DNA of 64,000 bases from positions 116,275 to 180,274 of the forward strand of contig NZ_SLVM01000004.1 in the NCBI RefSeq assembly GCF_004339675.1. The letters run 5' to 3'. The DNA is from Rhodovulum steppense. GTDB lineage: Bacteria; Pseudomonadota; Alphaproteobacteria; Rhodobacterales; Rhodobacteraceae. The notes below the pieces were generated by a model that ran no database searches, was not told where the DNA came from, and saw only the letters and a list, made by a program, of their open reading frames with translations. Each line of letters opens with the position of its first letter. Position 1 is the stretch's first letter. This document shows positions 51,963 through 61,200 of the stretch, in pieces. The translations under genes were made by a program, and so were the position numbers.

Positions 51963-53153
51963 ATGACCGAGACCGAGACCAAGTCCGGCGGAAGCCATGC
52001 TCCGGCGGTGGAAATGAAGCAGGCGTTGAACTCTTTTCTGATCGATTTCAGGGGGTTCCAGGCTGATGTGAAATCCCGACTTCAACAACAGGAAGAGCGA
52101 CTGACCATGCTGGACCGGAAATCCCAAATGACCTCCGCCGGGCGCCCCGCCCTGTCGCGTGCCGCCGATCTCGAAGCGCCGCACAAGAAGGCCCTTGCCG
52201 CCTATCTTCGCAACGGAGACGATGACGGGCTGCGCAGCCTGGAAATCGAGGGCAAGGCGCTGGGGACCTCGGTCGCGGCCGAGGGGGGCTATCTCGTCGA
52301 TCCCGAGACCTCGGATACGATCAAGTCGGTGCTGCGCTCGACGGCCTCGATCCGCTCGATCGCGCAGGTGGTTACCGTCGAGGCGACCTCGTTCGATGTG
52401 CTGGTGGACCATTCGGACATCGGTTCGGGCTGGTCGACCGAGACCGCCAACCAGATCGAGACCGGCACGCCGCAGATCGAGCGCGTGTCGATCCCGCTGC
52501 ACGAGCTTTCGGCCATGCCCAAGGCCAGCCAGCGGCTGCTGGACGATTCCGCGTTCGACATCGAGGGCTGGTTGGCCGCGCGCATCGCCGACAGGTTCGC
52601 CCGCGCCGAGGCGGCGGCGTTCATCAATGGCGACGGTGTCGACAAGCCTACGGGGTTCCTGTCGCACCCCCACGTTCCCGAAGGTGCCTGGAACTGGGGC
52701 AGCCTCGGCTATGTCGCGACGGGGTCCGATGGCGATTTCGACGCGGTGTCGCCGGCCGATGCAATCCTCGACCTCGTCTACTCGCTGGGTGCGGAATACC
52801 GCGCGGGTGCCACTTTCGTGATGAATTCGCGCACGGCGGGCGCGGTGCGAAAGATGAAGGACGCAGATGGGCGCTTCCTGTGGTCGGACGGGCTGTCGGC
52901 GGGCGAGCCTGCGCGGCTTCTGGGCTATCCGGTCCTGATCGCCGAGGACATGCCCGATATCGCCTCGGACACGGTGGCGATCGCCTTCGGCGATTTCCAG
53001 GCGGGTTACACCGTCGCCGAGCGCCCGGACCTGCGGGTTCTGCGCGACCCGTTCTCGGCCAAGCCGCATGTGCTGTTCTATGCCACCAAGCGCGTCGGCG
53101 GCGATGTCAGCGACTATGCCGCGATCAAGCTTCTGAAATTCGCAACCGCCTGA
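51963..53153 (+). CDS. g5: GTA major capsid protein (g5)
   Basis: HK97-fold shell protein, 396 residues. Residues 1 to about 100 form a helical delta domain (KQALNSFLIDFRGFQADVKS, then LQQQEERLTML) expected to be removed by g4. The mature domain follows: LGTSVAAEGGYLVDPETSDT near 100-119, STASIRSIAQVVTVEATSFD near 125, ETGTPQIERVSIPLHELSAM near 165 and FGDFQAGYTVAERPDLRVLR near 343-362. The ATG follows CAAGGACAAGCGAG. No frameshift or decay is visible. Confidence 0.96.
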   Translation: MTETETKSGGSHAPAVEMKQALNSFLIDFRGFQADVKSRLQQQEERLTMLDRKSQMTSAGRPALSRAADLEAPHKKALAAYLRNGDDDGLRSLEIEGKALGTSVAAEGGYLVDPETSDTIKSVLRSTASIRSIAQVVTVEATSFDVLVDHSDIGSGWSTETANQIETGTPQIERVSIPLHELSAMPKASQRLLDDSAFDIEGWLAARIADRFARAEAAAFINGDGVDKPTGFLSHPHVPEGAWNWGSLGYVATGSDGDFDAVSPADAILDLVYSLGAEYRAGATFVMNSRTAGAVRKMKDADGRFLWSDGLSAGEPARLLGYPVLIAEDMPDIASDTVAIAFGDFQAGYTVAERPDLRVLRDPFSAKPHVLFYATKRVGGDVSDYAAIKLLKFATA

Positions 53154-53255
53154 TGACCTGACCGAGACGTTGCCTTCGGCTGACCCCGGGGGCGGCCAGG
53201 CGCGCGCCGGACCTATCCGGTCTGTCCAGCTGTTCCCTCCGTCGGGACAGGCCGG

Positions 53256-53271
53256 GTCGGCGCGCGCCGAC
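53256..53271. repeat. Perfect 16-base palindrome between g5 and g6
   Basis: Arms GTCGGCGC and GCGCCGAC join without a loop inside the 150-base gap between the capsid gene and g6, the largest gap inside the GTA block. There is no T run, so it is not a normal terminator. It could be a protein-binding site or RNA-processing hairpin. No gene is seen in the gap. Confidence 0.55.
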
Positions 53272-53304
53272 ATTCAGCGGGGGGCCTAGCGGAGAAATGA
53301 CGAG

Positions 53305-53901
53305 ATGATGCTGATCGAGACGACGCTGCCCGCCGCCGCGCTGCCTCTGGAGCGGTTCAAGGCGCATCTGCGCCTTGGCACCGGGTTTTCCGATGACGGG
53401 GCAGAGGACGCGTTGCTGGAGGCATTCCTGCGGGCCTCCATGGCGGCGATCGAGGAACGGACCGCCAAGGTGCTTCTGGCGCGCAGCTTTACCTGGGGGG
53501 TGAACGGTTGGCGCGATGGAGCGCGTGAGCCGCTGCCGGTGGCGCCCGTGTCCCGCATCGCGGAGCTTCGGGTCTTCGACCGCAACGGCACCGTCTGCGT
53601 CTGCGATCCGGCCACCTATCGGCTGGAGCGGGACGGAACCTATCCCAGGCTGGCCGCGGTTCGGACCTGCCTGCCGACGATCCCGCAGGGGGGCGGCGCC
53701 GAGGTCGATTTCGATGCCGGTTTCGGTGCGGAGTGGGACAGCGTTCCTGCCGATCTGGGGCAGGCGGTCTTTCTGCTGGCGGCGCATTACCACGAGCATC
53801 GGCACGAGGCGTCTACGGGCGAAGGCCACATGCCGTTCGGTGTTGCGGCGTTGACCGAACGCTGGCGACGGCTGCGGGTGACGGCCGGAGGGGTGGCATG
53901 A
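53305..53901 (+). CDS. g6: GTA head-tail adaptor protein (g6)
   Basis: Connector protein placed below the portal, 198 residues, of the phage gp6-like/YqbG group. LERFKAHLRLGTGFSDDGAE near 16-35 and LLEAFLRASMAAIEERTAKV near 38-57 are the typical N-terminal helices. WGVNGWRDGAREPLPVAPVS and the AVFLLAAHYHEHRHE helix near 153-167 complete the pattern. It overlaps g7 by four bases. Confidence 0.92.
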   Translation: MMLIETTLPAAALPLERFKAHLRLGTGFSDDGAEDALLEAFLRASMAAIEERTAKVLLARSFTWGVNGWRDGAREPLPVAPVSRIAELRVFDRNGTVCVCDPATYRLERDGTYPRLAAVRTCLPTIPQGGGAEVDFDAGFGAEWDSVPADLGQAVFLLAAHYHEHRHEASTGEGHMPFGVAALTERWRRLRVTAGGVA

Positions 53902-54239
53902 AACGCCCGCCTGTTCTGAACCGACGCCTTGTCCTTGAAGCGGCCCAACGGCTGCCCGATGGGGCCGGCGGGTTTTCCGAGACATGGGTCGAGCTCGGAG
54001 TGATCTGGGCCGAGATCACGCCGCGCACGGGCGGCGAGCGCGCGGGGCAGGAACTGACCCTGACGCGGGTGCCATATCACATCGTCGTACGCGCCGCACC
54101 TTCGGGTTCGGCCCGGCGGCCCGAGCCCGACGAACGGTTTCGCGAAGGCGCGCGGATCTTTCACATCCGCGCGGTGACTGAGGCGGACCGGAAAGGGCAT
54201 TACCTGCTCTGCTTTGCAGAGGAGGAGAAACCGTCATGA
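53898..54239 (+). CDS. g7: GTA head-closure (stopper) protein (g7)
   Basis: A 113-residue protein of the SPP1 gp16/HK97 gp10-like head-closure family. The beta-rich body includes GGFSETWVELGVIWAEITPR near 25-44, GQELTLTRVPYHIVVRAAPS near 51-70 and FREGARIFHIRAVTEADRKG near 81-100, a usual pattern for these stoppers. The start ATG overlaps the g6 stop (ATGA). Confidence 0.92.
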   Translation: MKRPPVLNRRLVLEAAQRLPDGAGGFSETWVELGVIWAEITPRTGGERAGQELTLTRVPYHIVVRAAPSGSARRPEPDERFREGARIFHIRAVTEADRKGHYLLCFAEEEKPS

Positions 54240-54646
54240 GCTATGGCGCGGCAGCCGCGCTTCAGGCGGCGATCTACCAGCGGCTGGCGGGTAATGCCGA
54301 CCTTGCGGCGCTGGTGGGCGGGGCGATCTATGACGTGGTTCCGGCGGGCGACCTGCCGCCGACCTATGTCAGCCTGGGTCCGGAAGAGGTGCGCGATGCC
54401 TCGGACAAGACCGGGGACGGGGCGCTGCATCTGTTCACGATCACCATCGTCAGCCGACAGGCCGGGTTTGCCCAGGCCAAGGCGGCGGCTGCGGCGGTAT
54501 CCGACGCCCTGGTGGACGCGCCCCTTGCGATGTCTCGCGGGCGGATCGTGGGCCTGTGGTTCGACCGGGCCCGCGCCCGGCGGGTGGGCACCCAGGGCGA
54601 GCGCCGGATCGACCTGCGTTTCGCAGCGCGGGTCGAGGACGACTGA
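54236..54646 (+). CDS. g8: GTA tail terminator protein (g8)
   Basis: 136-residue DUF3168 family protein that caps the tail tube at the head end. LQAAIYQRLAGNADLAALVG near 9-28, IYDVVPAGDLPPTYVSLGPE near 31-50, HLFTITIVSRQAGFAQAKAA near 64-83. It overlaps g7 by four bases and is followed by the major tail gene after 23 bases. Confidence 0.93.
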   Translation: MSYGAAAALQAAIYQRLAGNADLAALVGGAIYDVVPAGDLPPTYVSLGPEEVRDASDKTGDGALHLFTITIVSRQAGFAQAKAAAAAVSDALVDAPLAMSRGRIVGLWFDRARARRVGTQGERRIDLRFAARVEDD

Positions 54647-54669
54647 ACACCTAACCTGGAGAAAGCACG

Positions 54670-55083
54670 ATGACGGCGCAATTCGGCAAGGATCTACTCA
54701 TCAAGCTCGACCTGACCGGAGCCGGTCAGTTCGAGACCATTGCGGGGCTGCGAGCCACCCGCATCAGTTTCAACGCCGAACAGGTGGATGTGACCAGCCT
54801 GGAAAGCGAGGGCGGCTGGCGCGAGCTTCTGGCAGGCGCCGGGGTTAAATCGGCCGGAATCTCCGGGGGGGGCGTGTTCAAGGATGCGGAGACCGACGCG
54901 CGCGCGCGGCAGGTGTTCTTCGATTCCGAGACGCCGACCTTCCAAATCGTAATCCCGGGCTTCGGCGTGGTCGAGGGGCCGTTTCAGGTGTCCTCGCTGG
55001 AGTATTCCGGCAGCCATAACGGTGAGGCCACTTACGAACTGACGCTGGCCTCGGCCGGGGCGCTGGCCTTTACGGCGTTCTGA
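54670..55083 (+). CDS. g9: GTA major tail protein (g9)
   Basis: Tail tube subunit, 137 residues, TP901-1-type fold. FGKDLLIKLDLTGAGQFETI near 5-24, ISFNAEQVDVTSLESEGGWR near 31-50 and YSGSHNGEATYELTLASAGA near 114-133 form the usual beta pattern. The ATG follows GGAGAAAGCACG. Preceded by g8 and followed two bases later by g10. Confidence 0.94.
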   Translation: MTAQFGKDLLIKLDLTGAGQFETIAGLRATRISFNAEQVDVTSLESEGGWRELLAGAGVKSAGISGGGVFKDAETDARARQVFFDSETPTFQIVIPGFGVVEGPFQVSSLEYSGSHNGEATYELTLASAGALAFTAF

Positions 55084-55085
55084 CA

Positions 55086-55418
55086 ATGGCCAATCCCCAT
55101 GCAGGCGAGGTGGCGTTGGTCATCGATGGTGAACGCCGTGTGCTGAAGCTTACGCTTGGGGCACTGGCGGAGCTGGAGGCGGCGCTGGGTGCGGACACCC
55201 TTGTGGCGTTGATCGAGCGCTATGAGGAAGGCGCGTTCTCGACGCGCGATGTGCTGGGGCTGTTGCTCGCTGGGCTTCGAGGCGGGGGCTGGCACGGCTC
55301 GGCCGCCGACCTTGCGCGGGCGGATATCGGCGGCGGTCCGATTGCCGCGGCTCAGGCCGCCGCACAGCTTCTGGCGCGCGCCTTCACCCTTCCGGAGGCG
55401 CAATGCGATGGGCTTTGA
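55086..55418 (+). CDS. g10: GTA gene 10 protein, likely tail assembly chaperone
   Basis: 110 residues of the GTA gp10 family. It starts MANPHAGEVALVIDGERRVL and continues LKLTLGALAELEAALGADTL, the pattern of proteins that assist tail assembly between the tube and tape-measure genes. It overlaps g10.1 by 11 bases in another frame, like the overlapping chaperone pairs of phages, which often use a programmed frameshift. No slippery sequence was evident to me. Confidence 0.85.
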   Translation: MANPHAGEVALVIDGERRVLKLTLGALAELEAALGADTLVALIERYEEGAFSTRDVLGLLLAGLRGGGWHGSAADLARADIGGGPIAAAQAAAQLLARAFTLPEAQCDGL

Positions 55419-55602
55419 CTGGGGCGCCCTGATGCAGGCCGGGATCAGGGGACTGGGCCTGAAGCCGACCGAGTTCTGGGCGCTGACCCCGGCCGAACTG
55501 ATGTTGATGCTGGGCGCGGCCGGTGGCCCCGCGCCGATGAGCCGCGCGCGGCTGGAAGAACTCGCGCGGGCCTTTCCCGACAACAGGTTGGATCAAGGAT
55601 AA
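55408..55602 (+). CDS. g10.1: GTA gene 10.1 protein, tail assembly chaperone-like
   Basis: 64 residues, starting at the ATG with GGAGG nine bases upstream. FDWGALMQAGIRGLGLKPTE and FWALTPAELMLMLG are typical for the small Phage_TAC-type proteins found before the tape-measure gene. The segment overlaps the end of g10 and stops three bases before g11. Confidence 0.85.
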   Translation: MGFDWGALMQAGIRGLGLKPTEFWALTPAELMLMLGAAGGPAPMSRARLEELARAFPDNRLDQG

Positions 55603-55605
55603 CCA

Positions 55606-56271
55606 ATGGCCCAGACAGAGGATTTCGACGCCTTCGACGCGCAGATCGAGGCGCTGGAGAAGACGTTGGGCGGCGCGCGGGGCACCGCGGCGGCCTTCGA
55701 GGTGGAACTGGTCCGGATGCGTGAGAGCCTGACACTGACCAACCGGGAGGTTGGCAGCCTGTCGCGTTCGATCGGCAGTGGATTGAGGCGGGCCTTCGAC
55801 GGGCTCGTCTTCGACGGGGTGAAGCTGTCGGATGCGCTGAAGACCGTCGTCAATTCGATCGTGAACGCTACCTATTCGGCCGCGATCAAGCCGGTTCAGA
55901 ACCAACTGGGCGGGCTTGTCGCGGGTGGCATCGAGGGGCTGGTCAGCGCCGCGGTGCCCTTCGCCAAGGGCGGAGCCTTTACCCAGGGCCGCGTCATCCC
56001 CTTTGCCACCGGCGGTGTGATCGACCGGGCCACCCATTTCCCGATGCGCGGAGGGACGGGTCTGATGGGCGAGGCCGGTCCCGAGGCGATCCTGCCGCTG
56101 GCGCGCGGCGCGGATGGTCGGCTGGGCATCAGAAGCGAAGGCGGCGGCGGACGACCGGTGCAGGTCGTCATGAACATCACCACGCCCGATGTGCAGGGCT
56201 TTGCCCGCAGCCAGAGCCAGATCGCCGCGGATATGGGGCGGCTGATCGCGCGCGGCCAGCGCAACAGATAA
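55606..56271 (+). CDS. g11: GTA tape measure protein (g11)
   Basis: 221 residues, short because GTA tails are short. The N-terminal half is helical (FDAQIEALEKTLGGARGTAA; AFEVELVRMRESLTLTNREV), followed by a lambda-type tail tape region with glycine-rich segments FAKGGAFTQGRVIPFATGGV near 125-144 and GGTGLMGEAGPEAILPLARG near 154-173, seen in many tape measure proteins. Fifteen bases separate it from g12. Confidence 0.92.
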   Translation: MAQTEDFDAFDAQIEALEKTLGGARGTAAAFEVELVRMRESLTLTNREVGSLSRSIGSGLRRAFDGLVFDGVKLSDALKTVVNSIVNATYSAAIKPVQNQLGGLVAGGIEGLVSAAVPFAKGGAFTQGRVIPFATGGVIDRATHFPMRGGTGLMGEAGPEAILPLARGADGRLGIRSEGGGGRPVQVVMNITTPDVQGFARSQSQIAADMGRLIARGQRNR

Positions 56272-56286
56272 CGCGGAGGAAAGGAC

Positions 56287-56919
56287 ATGGCATTTCACGA
56301 GGTCCGGTTCCCGGCCAACCTGAGCTTCGGCTCGGTCGGCGGACCCGAGCGGCGCACCGAGATCGTGACGCTCGCCAACGGGTTCGAGGAGCGCAACACT
56401 CCCTGGGAACATGGCCGACGGCGCTACGACGCGGGCGTTGCCATGCGCTCGCTCGACGATGTCGAGGCGATGATCGCCTTTTTCGAGGCGCGACGCGGAC
56501 AGCTTTACGGGTTCCGCTGGAAGGATTGGTCGGACTTCAAGTCTTGCCTTCCCTCGCGCGATCCTGCCTTCGACGACCAGAGGATCGGTTTTGGCGACGG
56601 CTCGAAGACGCTGTTCCAATTGACCAAGACCTATTCCTCGGGCGGGCATTCCTATGTGCGCCCGATCGCGAAACCGGTCGCGGACAGCGTTCGACTTGGG
56701 ATCGATGGGGTGGAACTGGCGGAGGGCCTGGATTTCACGGTCGATACCGCGACGGGGCTGGTGATGCTGGCAGAGGCGCCCGAATTCGGCGCGGCGGTGA
56801 CAGCCGGTTTCGAGTTCGACGTGCCGGTGCGTTTCGACACCGACCGTATCCAGACATCGGTTGCGAGCTTCAAGGTGGGCGATGTCCCCTCGGTGCCGGT
56901 TGTGGAGGTTCGGGTCTGA
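56287..56919 (+). CDS. g12: GTA distal tail protein (g12)
   Basis: DUF2460 family, 210 residues, the ring joining tail tube and baseplate hub. MAFHEVRFPANLSFGSVGGP at the start, RRYDAGVAMRSLDDVEAMIA near 45-64, FEARRGQLYGFRWKDWSDFK near 66-85 and DVPVRFDTDRIQTSVASF near 179-196 are characteristic. Its stop overlaps the g13 start. Confidence 0.94.
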   Translation: MAFHEVRFPANLSFGSVGGPERRTEIVTLANGFEERNTPWEHGRRRYDAGVAMRSLDDVEAMIAFFEARRGQLYGFRWKDWSDFKSCLPSRDPAFDDQRIGFGDGSKTLFQLTKTYSSGGHSYVRPIAKPVADSVRLGIDGVELAEGLDFTVDTATGLVMLAEAPEFGAAVTAGFEFDVPVRFDTDRIQTSVASFKVGDVPSVPVVEVRV

Positions 56920-57806
56920 TGGCGATCTCCGAGGCATTGCAGGCGCATCTGGCGAGCGGCGCGACGACGCTTGCGCGGGCCTGGGCGATCACGCGGCACG
57001 ACGGGGTGGTTCTGGGGTTCACAGACCATGATCGGGATCTTTCCTTTGATGGTGTGACGTTCCGCGCCGAAACCGGAATGAGCGCGCTGGCGCTGTCCCA
57101 GTCGACGGGTCTGTCGGTGGACAACTCGGCTGCGCTTGGCGTGCTCAGTTCCGAGGCGATCACCGAGGATGATGTCGCGGCGGGCCGTTATGACGCCGCA
57201 TCGCTCTGTATCTGGTTGGTGAATTGGGCCGATGTCAGGCAGCGGCTGATCCTTTTCGTCGGTTCGCTGGGCGAGTTCGCGCGCACGGGCGGCGGGTTCG
57301 AGGTCGAGATCCGTGGCCAGGCCGAGGCGTTGAACCAACCGCTGGGGCGGGTCTACCAGAGCCCCTGCCAAGCGGTTCTGGGAGATGCCGCCTGCGGGTT
57401 CGACGCGACCCGTCCTGGCTTTTCGACGCTGGTGACAGCAGGTTTGATCGAAGCCCGGCGTATCTTCCGCTTCGAGGCGATGAACGAGTTTCAACCGCGC
57501 TGGTTCGAGCATGGTCGGCTCGAGGTCTTGTCCGGCCCGGCTGCGGGATTGTTCGGGGTGATCAAGGCCGACCGCCACGAGGCCGGGGTGCGCGTCGTGG
57601 AACTTTGGTCCGAAATCCGCGGTGCGGTCGGTCCCGGGGATTCGTTGCGGCTGATTGCCGGCTGCGACCGCTCGGCCGATACCTGCCGCTGGAAGTTTCA
57701 CAACTTCGCGAACTTCCGTGGCTTCCCGCACGTTCCGGGGGAGGACTGGCTGATGGCCTATCCGTCCCAATCGGGTGTCAATGACGGGGGGAGCCTGAAC
57801 CGATGA
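56919..57806 (+). CDS. g13: GTA baseplate hub protein (g13)
   Basis: 295-residue protein of the DUF2163 group. The body contains TLARAWAITRHDGVVLGFTD near 17-36 and LGRVYQSPCQAVLGDAACGF near 142-161. The C-terminal part has GCDRSADTCRWKFHNFANFR near 252-271 followed by GFPHVPGEDW. The four cysteines of CxxxxxxxxC and CxxxxxxC resemble the iron-sulfur site of lambda tail-tip protein L. A bound cluster is inferred, in agreement with the known family. It overlaps g14 by four bases. Confidence 0.94.
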   Translation: MAISEALQAHLASGATTLARAWAITRHDGVVLGFTDHDRDLSFDGVTFRAETGMSALALSQSTGLSVDNSAALGVLSSEAITEDDVAAGRYDAASLCIWLVNWADVRQRLILFVGSLGEFARTGGGFEVEIRGQAEALNQPLGRVYQSPCQAVLGDAACGFDATRPGFSTLVTAGLIEARRIFRFEAMNEFQPRWFEHGRLEVLSGPAAGLFGVIKADRHEAGVRVVELWSEIRGAVGPGDSLRLIAGCDRSADTCRWKFHNFANFRGFPHVPGEDWLMAYPSQSGVNDGGSLNR

Positions 57807-58246
57807 GCCTGATCGCAGAGCGTGCCGCGGTCGAGGCCCGGCGCTGGATCGGCACGCCCTATCACCATCAGGGCTCGATGCCGGGGGCGGGGGCGGACTG
57901 CCTTGGCCTGCTGCGCGGAGTGTGGCGGGCGATTTACGGCACCGAGCCCGAGGCGGTGCCGCCCTATACGCCCGACTGGTCCGAACCTCAGGGCGAGGAA
58001 ACGCTTTGGGCGGCCGCTCGGCGGCATCTTCTCGAGAAGCCTGTAGCGGACTCGGCCGTTGGAGACGTCATCTTGTTCCGTCTGCGCGAGGCGGGTGTTG
58101 CCAAGCATCTGGGCATTCAGGGCGCGATCGGCGCGCGGGCGAGTTTCATCCACGCCTATCATGGCCACGGGGTGGTCGAGAGCCCGCTCTCGACGCCATG
58201 GGCACGCCGCATCGTGGCTCGGTTCGCGTTTCCCGAAAGGACTTAG
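57803..58246 (+). CDS. g14: GTA cell-wall peptidase, NlpC/P60 family (g14)
   Basis: 147-residue cysteine peptidase in the tail, probably helping particle DNA cross peptidoglycan. The catalytic Cys33 sits in GAGADCLGLLRGVW. The His appears in AKHLGIQGAIG near 100-110, and a further His in FIHAYHGHGVVES near 116. WIGTPYHHQGS near 15-25 is the usual N-terminal motif. It ends three bases before g15. Confidence 0.94.
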   Translation: MSLIAERAAVEARRWIGTPYHHQGSMPGAGADCLGLLRGVWRAIYGTEPEAVPPYTPDWSEPQGEETLWAAARRHLLEKPVADSAVGDVILFRLREAGVAKHLGIQGAIGARASFIHAYHGHGVVESPLSTPWARRIVARFAFPERT

Positions 58247-58249
58247 ACC

Positions 58250-61200
58250 ATGGCAACAATCGTTCTGTCCGCAGCCGGTGCGGCGGCGGGCTCCGCTTTG
58301 GGCGGCTCGGTGCTGGGGCTGTCGAGCGCGGTGATCGGCCGGGCCGTCGGCGCCACGATCGGCCGGGCGATCGACCAGCAATTGCTCGGAACGGGCTCGC
58401 AGGCGATCGAGACCGGCCGCGTCGAGCGGTTTCACCTGACCGGCGCCAGCGAGGGGGCGCCGGTGACCCGGCTCTGGGGGCGATCGCGGCTGTCGGGACA
58501 GGTGATCTGGGCCTCGCGCTTCAAGGAGCGGGTTAAGAAGTCGGGTGGCGGAAAGGGTGCGCCGTCTCAGCCCAAGGTCCGCGAATACAGCTATACCGTC
58601 AGCCTGGCGATTGCGCTTTGCGAGGGCGAGATCGCGCGGGTGGGCCGGATCTGGGCCGATGGCGCCGAAATCGCCCCCGACGAGATCAACATGCGGGTCT
58701 ATTCGGGCAGCGAGGACCAGTTGCCAGACCCGCTGATCGAGGCGGTCGAAGGCATGGGCCAGGCGCCGACCTATCGCGGCATTGCCTATCTGGTGATCGA
58801 GGATCTCGATCTGGGCCGGTTCGGCAACCGTGTGCCGCAATTCTCGTTCGAGGCGGTGCGCGCGGCGGCGGGCGAGGTCGAGGACCTTGCCCATCTCGTT
58901 CAGGGGGTCGCGCTGATCCCGGGCACGGGGGAATATGCGCTGGCCACCACGCCCGTCCATTTCGAGGATGCACCGGGCGTCGTACGTTCGGCCAATGTGA
59001 ACACGCCGGGCGGCAAATCCGACATCGCGGTGTCGCTGGACACGCTGCGGGGCGAGTTGCCGCGCGTAGGGTCGGTGGTGCTGGTGGTGAGCTGGTTCTC
59101 GGGCGATCTGCGGGCGGGTATGGCGCGCATCGCGCCCGGCGTCGAACAGGACGATATCGACGGCAAGCCGATGCGTTGGCGTGTGGCGGGGCTGTCGCGG
59201 GACGAGGCCAATGTGATCCCGCGCATCGAGGGGCGGGCGATCTATGGTGGCACGCCGTCCGACCAAAGCGTCATCGAGGCAATCAAGGCGCTCGCCGAGG
59301 GCGGGCAGGAAGCGGTGTTCTACCCCTTCATCCTGATGGATCAGCTTCAGGGCAATACCTTGACCGATCCCTATTCCGGCGAAGAGGGCCAGCCCCATCT
59401 GCCCTGGCGGGGGCGGATCACGCTGTCCTTTGCGCCGGGCCATCCGTTCTCGCCCGATGGCACCCATGAAGCTGCCGCCGAGGTCGCCGATTTCTTCGGC
59501 TCGGCCCAGCCGGAAGATTTTGTCTTCGACGGCCAGACGGTCCGCTACACCGGAAACGATGGCTGGAGCTATCGCCGATTCATCCTTCATTACGCTCATC
59601 TCTGTGCCGCTGCGGGCGGGGTGGGGGCGTTCTGCATCGGGTCCGAAATGCGCGGGCTGACAACGATCCGCGGCCCCGCCAACAGCTTTCCCGCGGTCGA
59701 GGCGCTGCGCGCCCTGGCGGCCGAAGTCCGCACGGTGCTGCCTGGTGCGAAGATCGGATATGCTGCCGACTGGAGCGAATATTCGGGGTACCAACCGGCC
59801 CATCAGCCGGGCGACCGGTTCTTCCACCTCGACCCGCTCTGGGCCGATCCGAACATCGATTTCATCGGCATTGACAATTACATGCCGCTCTCGGATTGGC
59901 GCGAGGGTGAGGAGCATGTGGATGCCGATTGGGGTGCGATCCATGCGCTCGATTATCTGAAGGCCAATATCGAGGGCGGCGAGGGCTACGACTGGTATTA
60001 TCCCAGCGTCGAGGCCCGCAATGCGCAGATCCGCGTTCCGGTCACCGACGGGGCGTATGGCGAGGCCTGGGTCTGGCGCTACAAGGATATCCGCAGCTGG
60101 TGGGAGAACCCTCATCATGACCGCGTCGGTGGCGTTCGGCAGGCCGTGCCGACGCCTTGGTTGCCGCGCTCGAAACCGGTCTGGTTCACCGAATTCGGCT
60201 GTGCCGCTGTGGACAAGGGCACCAACGCGCCGAACCTGTTCGTTGACCCGAAATCCTCCGAGAACGCGCTGCCGCCCTTTTCGACCGGGGCGCGCGACGA
60301 CCTGATCCAGCACCAGTATCTTCGGGCGATTTTGACCTATTGGGCTGACCCTGCGAAGAACCCGGTGTCGGACGTCTATGGTGGACGGATGATCGACCTC
60401 TCCCGCGCTCATGTCTGGGCCTGGGACGTCCGGCCTTTCCCGCATTTCCCGGGCAACCGAGAGCTTTGGGCGGATGGTGACAACTACGCTCGCGGTCATT
60501 GGCTGAACGGACGGAGTTCGGCGCAGGCCCTTGATGCCGTGGTCGCCGAGATCTGCGCGGCAACGGGATTGGAGACCCCGCATGTCGAGCAGCTGTACGG
60601 GCTTGTGCGCGGTTACGCGGTGACGGGCAACGACGGTGCGCGCAGCGCGCTTCAGCCCCTGATGCTAGCCCATGGCGCCGAGGCGGCCGAGCGCGAGGGG
60701 AAGCTTGTCTTCTTCAACCGCAACGGGCGGCCCAAACGGGTCATCGATGCGGGGCGTCTTGTGGCAACCGAGCGGTCGTCCTCTGAGATCGAACATATCC
60801 GCACCCCCGAGGCCGAGACCGCCGGGCGGGTCCGTCTTTCCTTCATCGAATCCGAAGGCGCCTACGAGACCCGCGCCGCAGAGGCGATCCTGCCCGATGA
60901 AAGAAGCCGCACGGTCGCCTCCAGCGAACTGGCCCTGGTGCTGACTGGCGGCGAGGGGCAGGCGGTGGTCGAGCGATGGCTGGCGGAATCCCGCGTCGCG
61001 CGCGACCGGGCCCGCTTTGCATTGCCGCCCTCGATGATGGAGGTCGGGCCGGGTGACGTCCTGCGCTTGCCCGGCGGCGATTTCCGCGTCGACCGGGTCG
61101 ATCTGTCCGGCGCGCGCGAAATCGAGGCGGTCCGGGTCGAACGTGGCCTCTACCCGCCGCCGAACCGCGATGAGGCGCCGGTGCGGCAGGCGGCTTTCGT

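Noticed and set aside
55408..55418. Programmed frameshift joining g10 and g10.1
   Set aside because: The genes overlap as in phage chaperone pairs, but g10.1 has its own GGAGG and ATG, and I saw no slippery heptamer in the overlap.
57758..60583. A 941-codon open frame on the minus strand opposite g14 and g15
   Set aside because: It is antisense to the megatron gene and arises from high GC content and codon bias. It has no motifs and no ribosome-binding site. The plus-strand genes are firmly identified.
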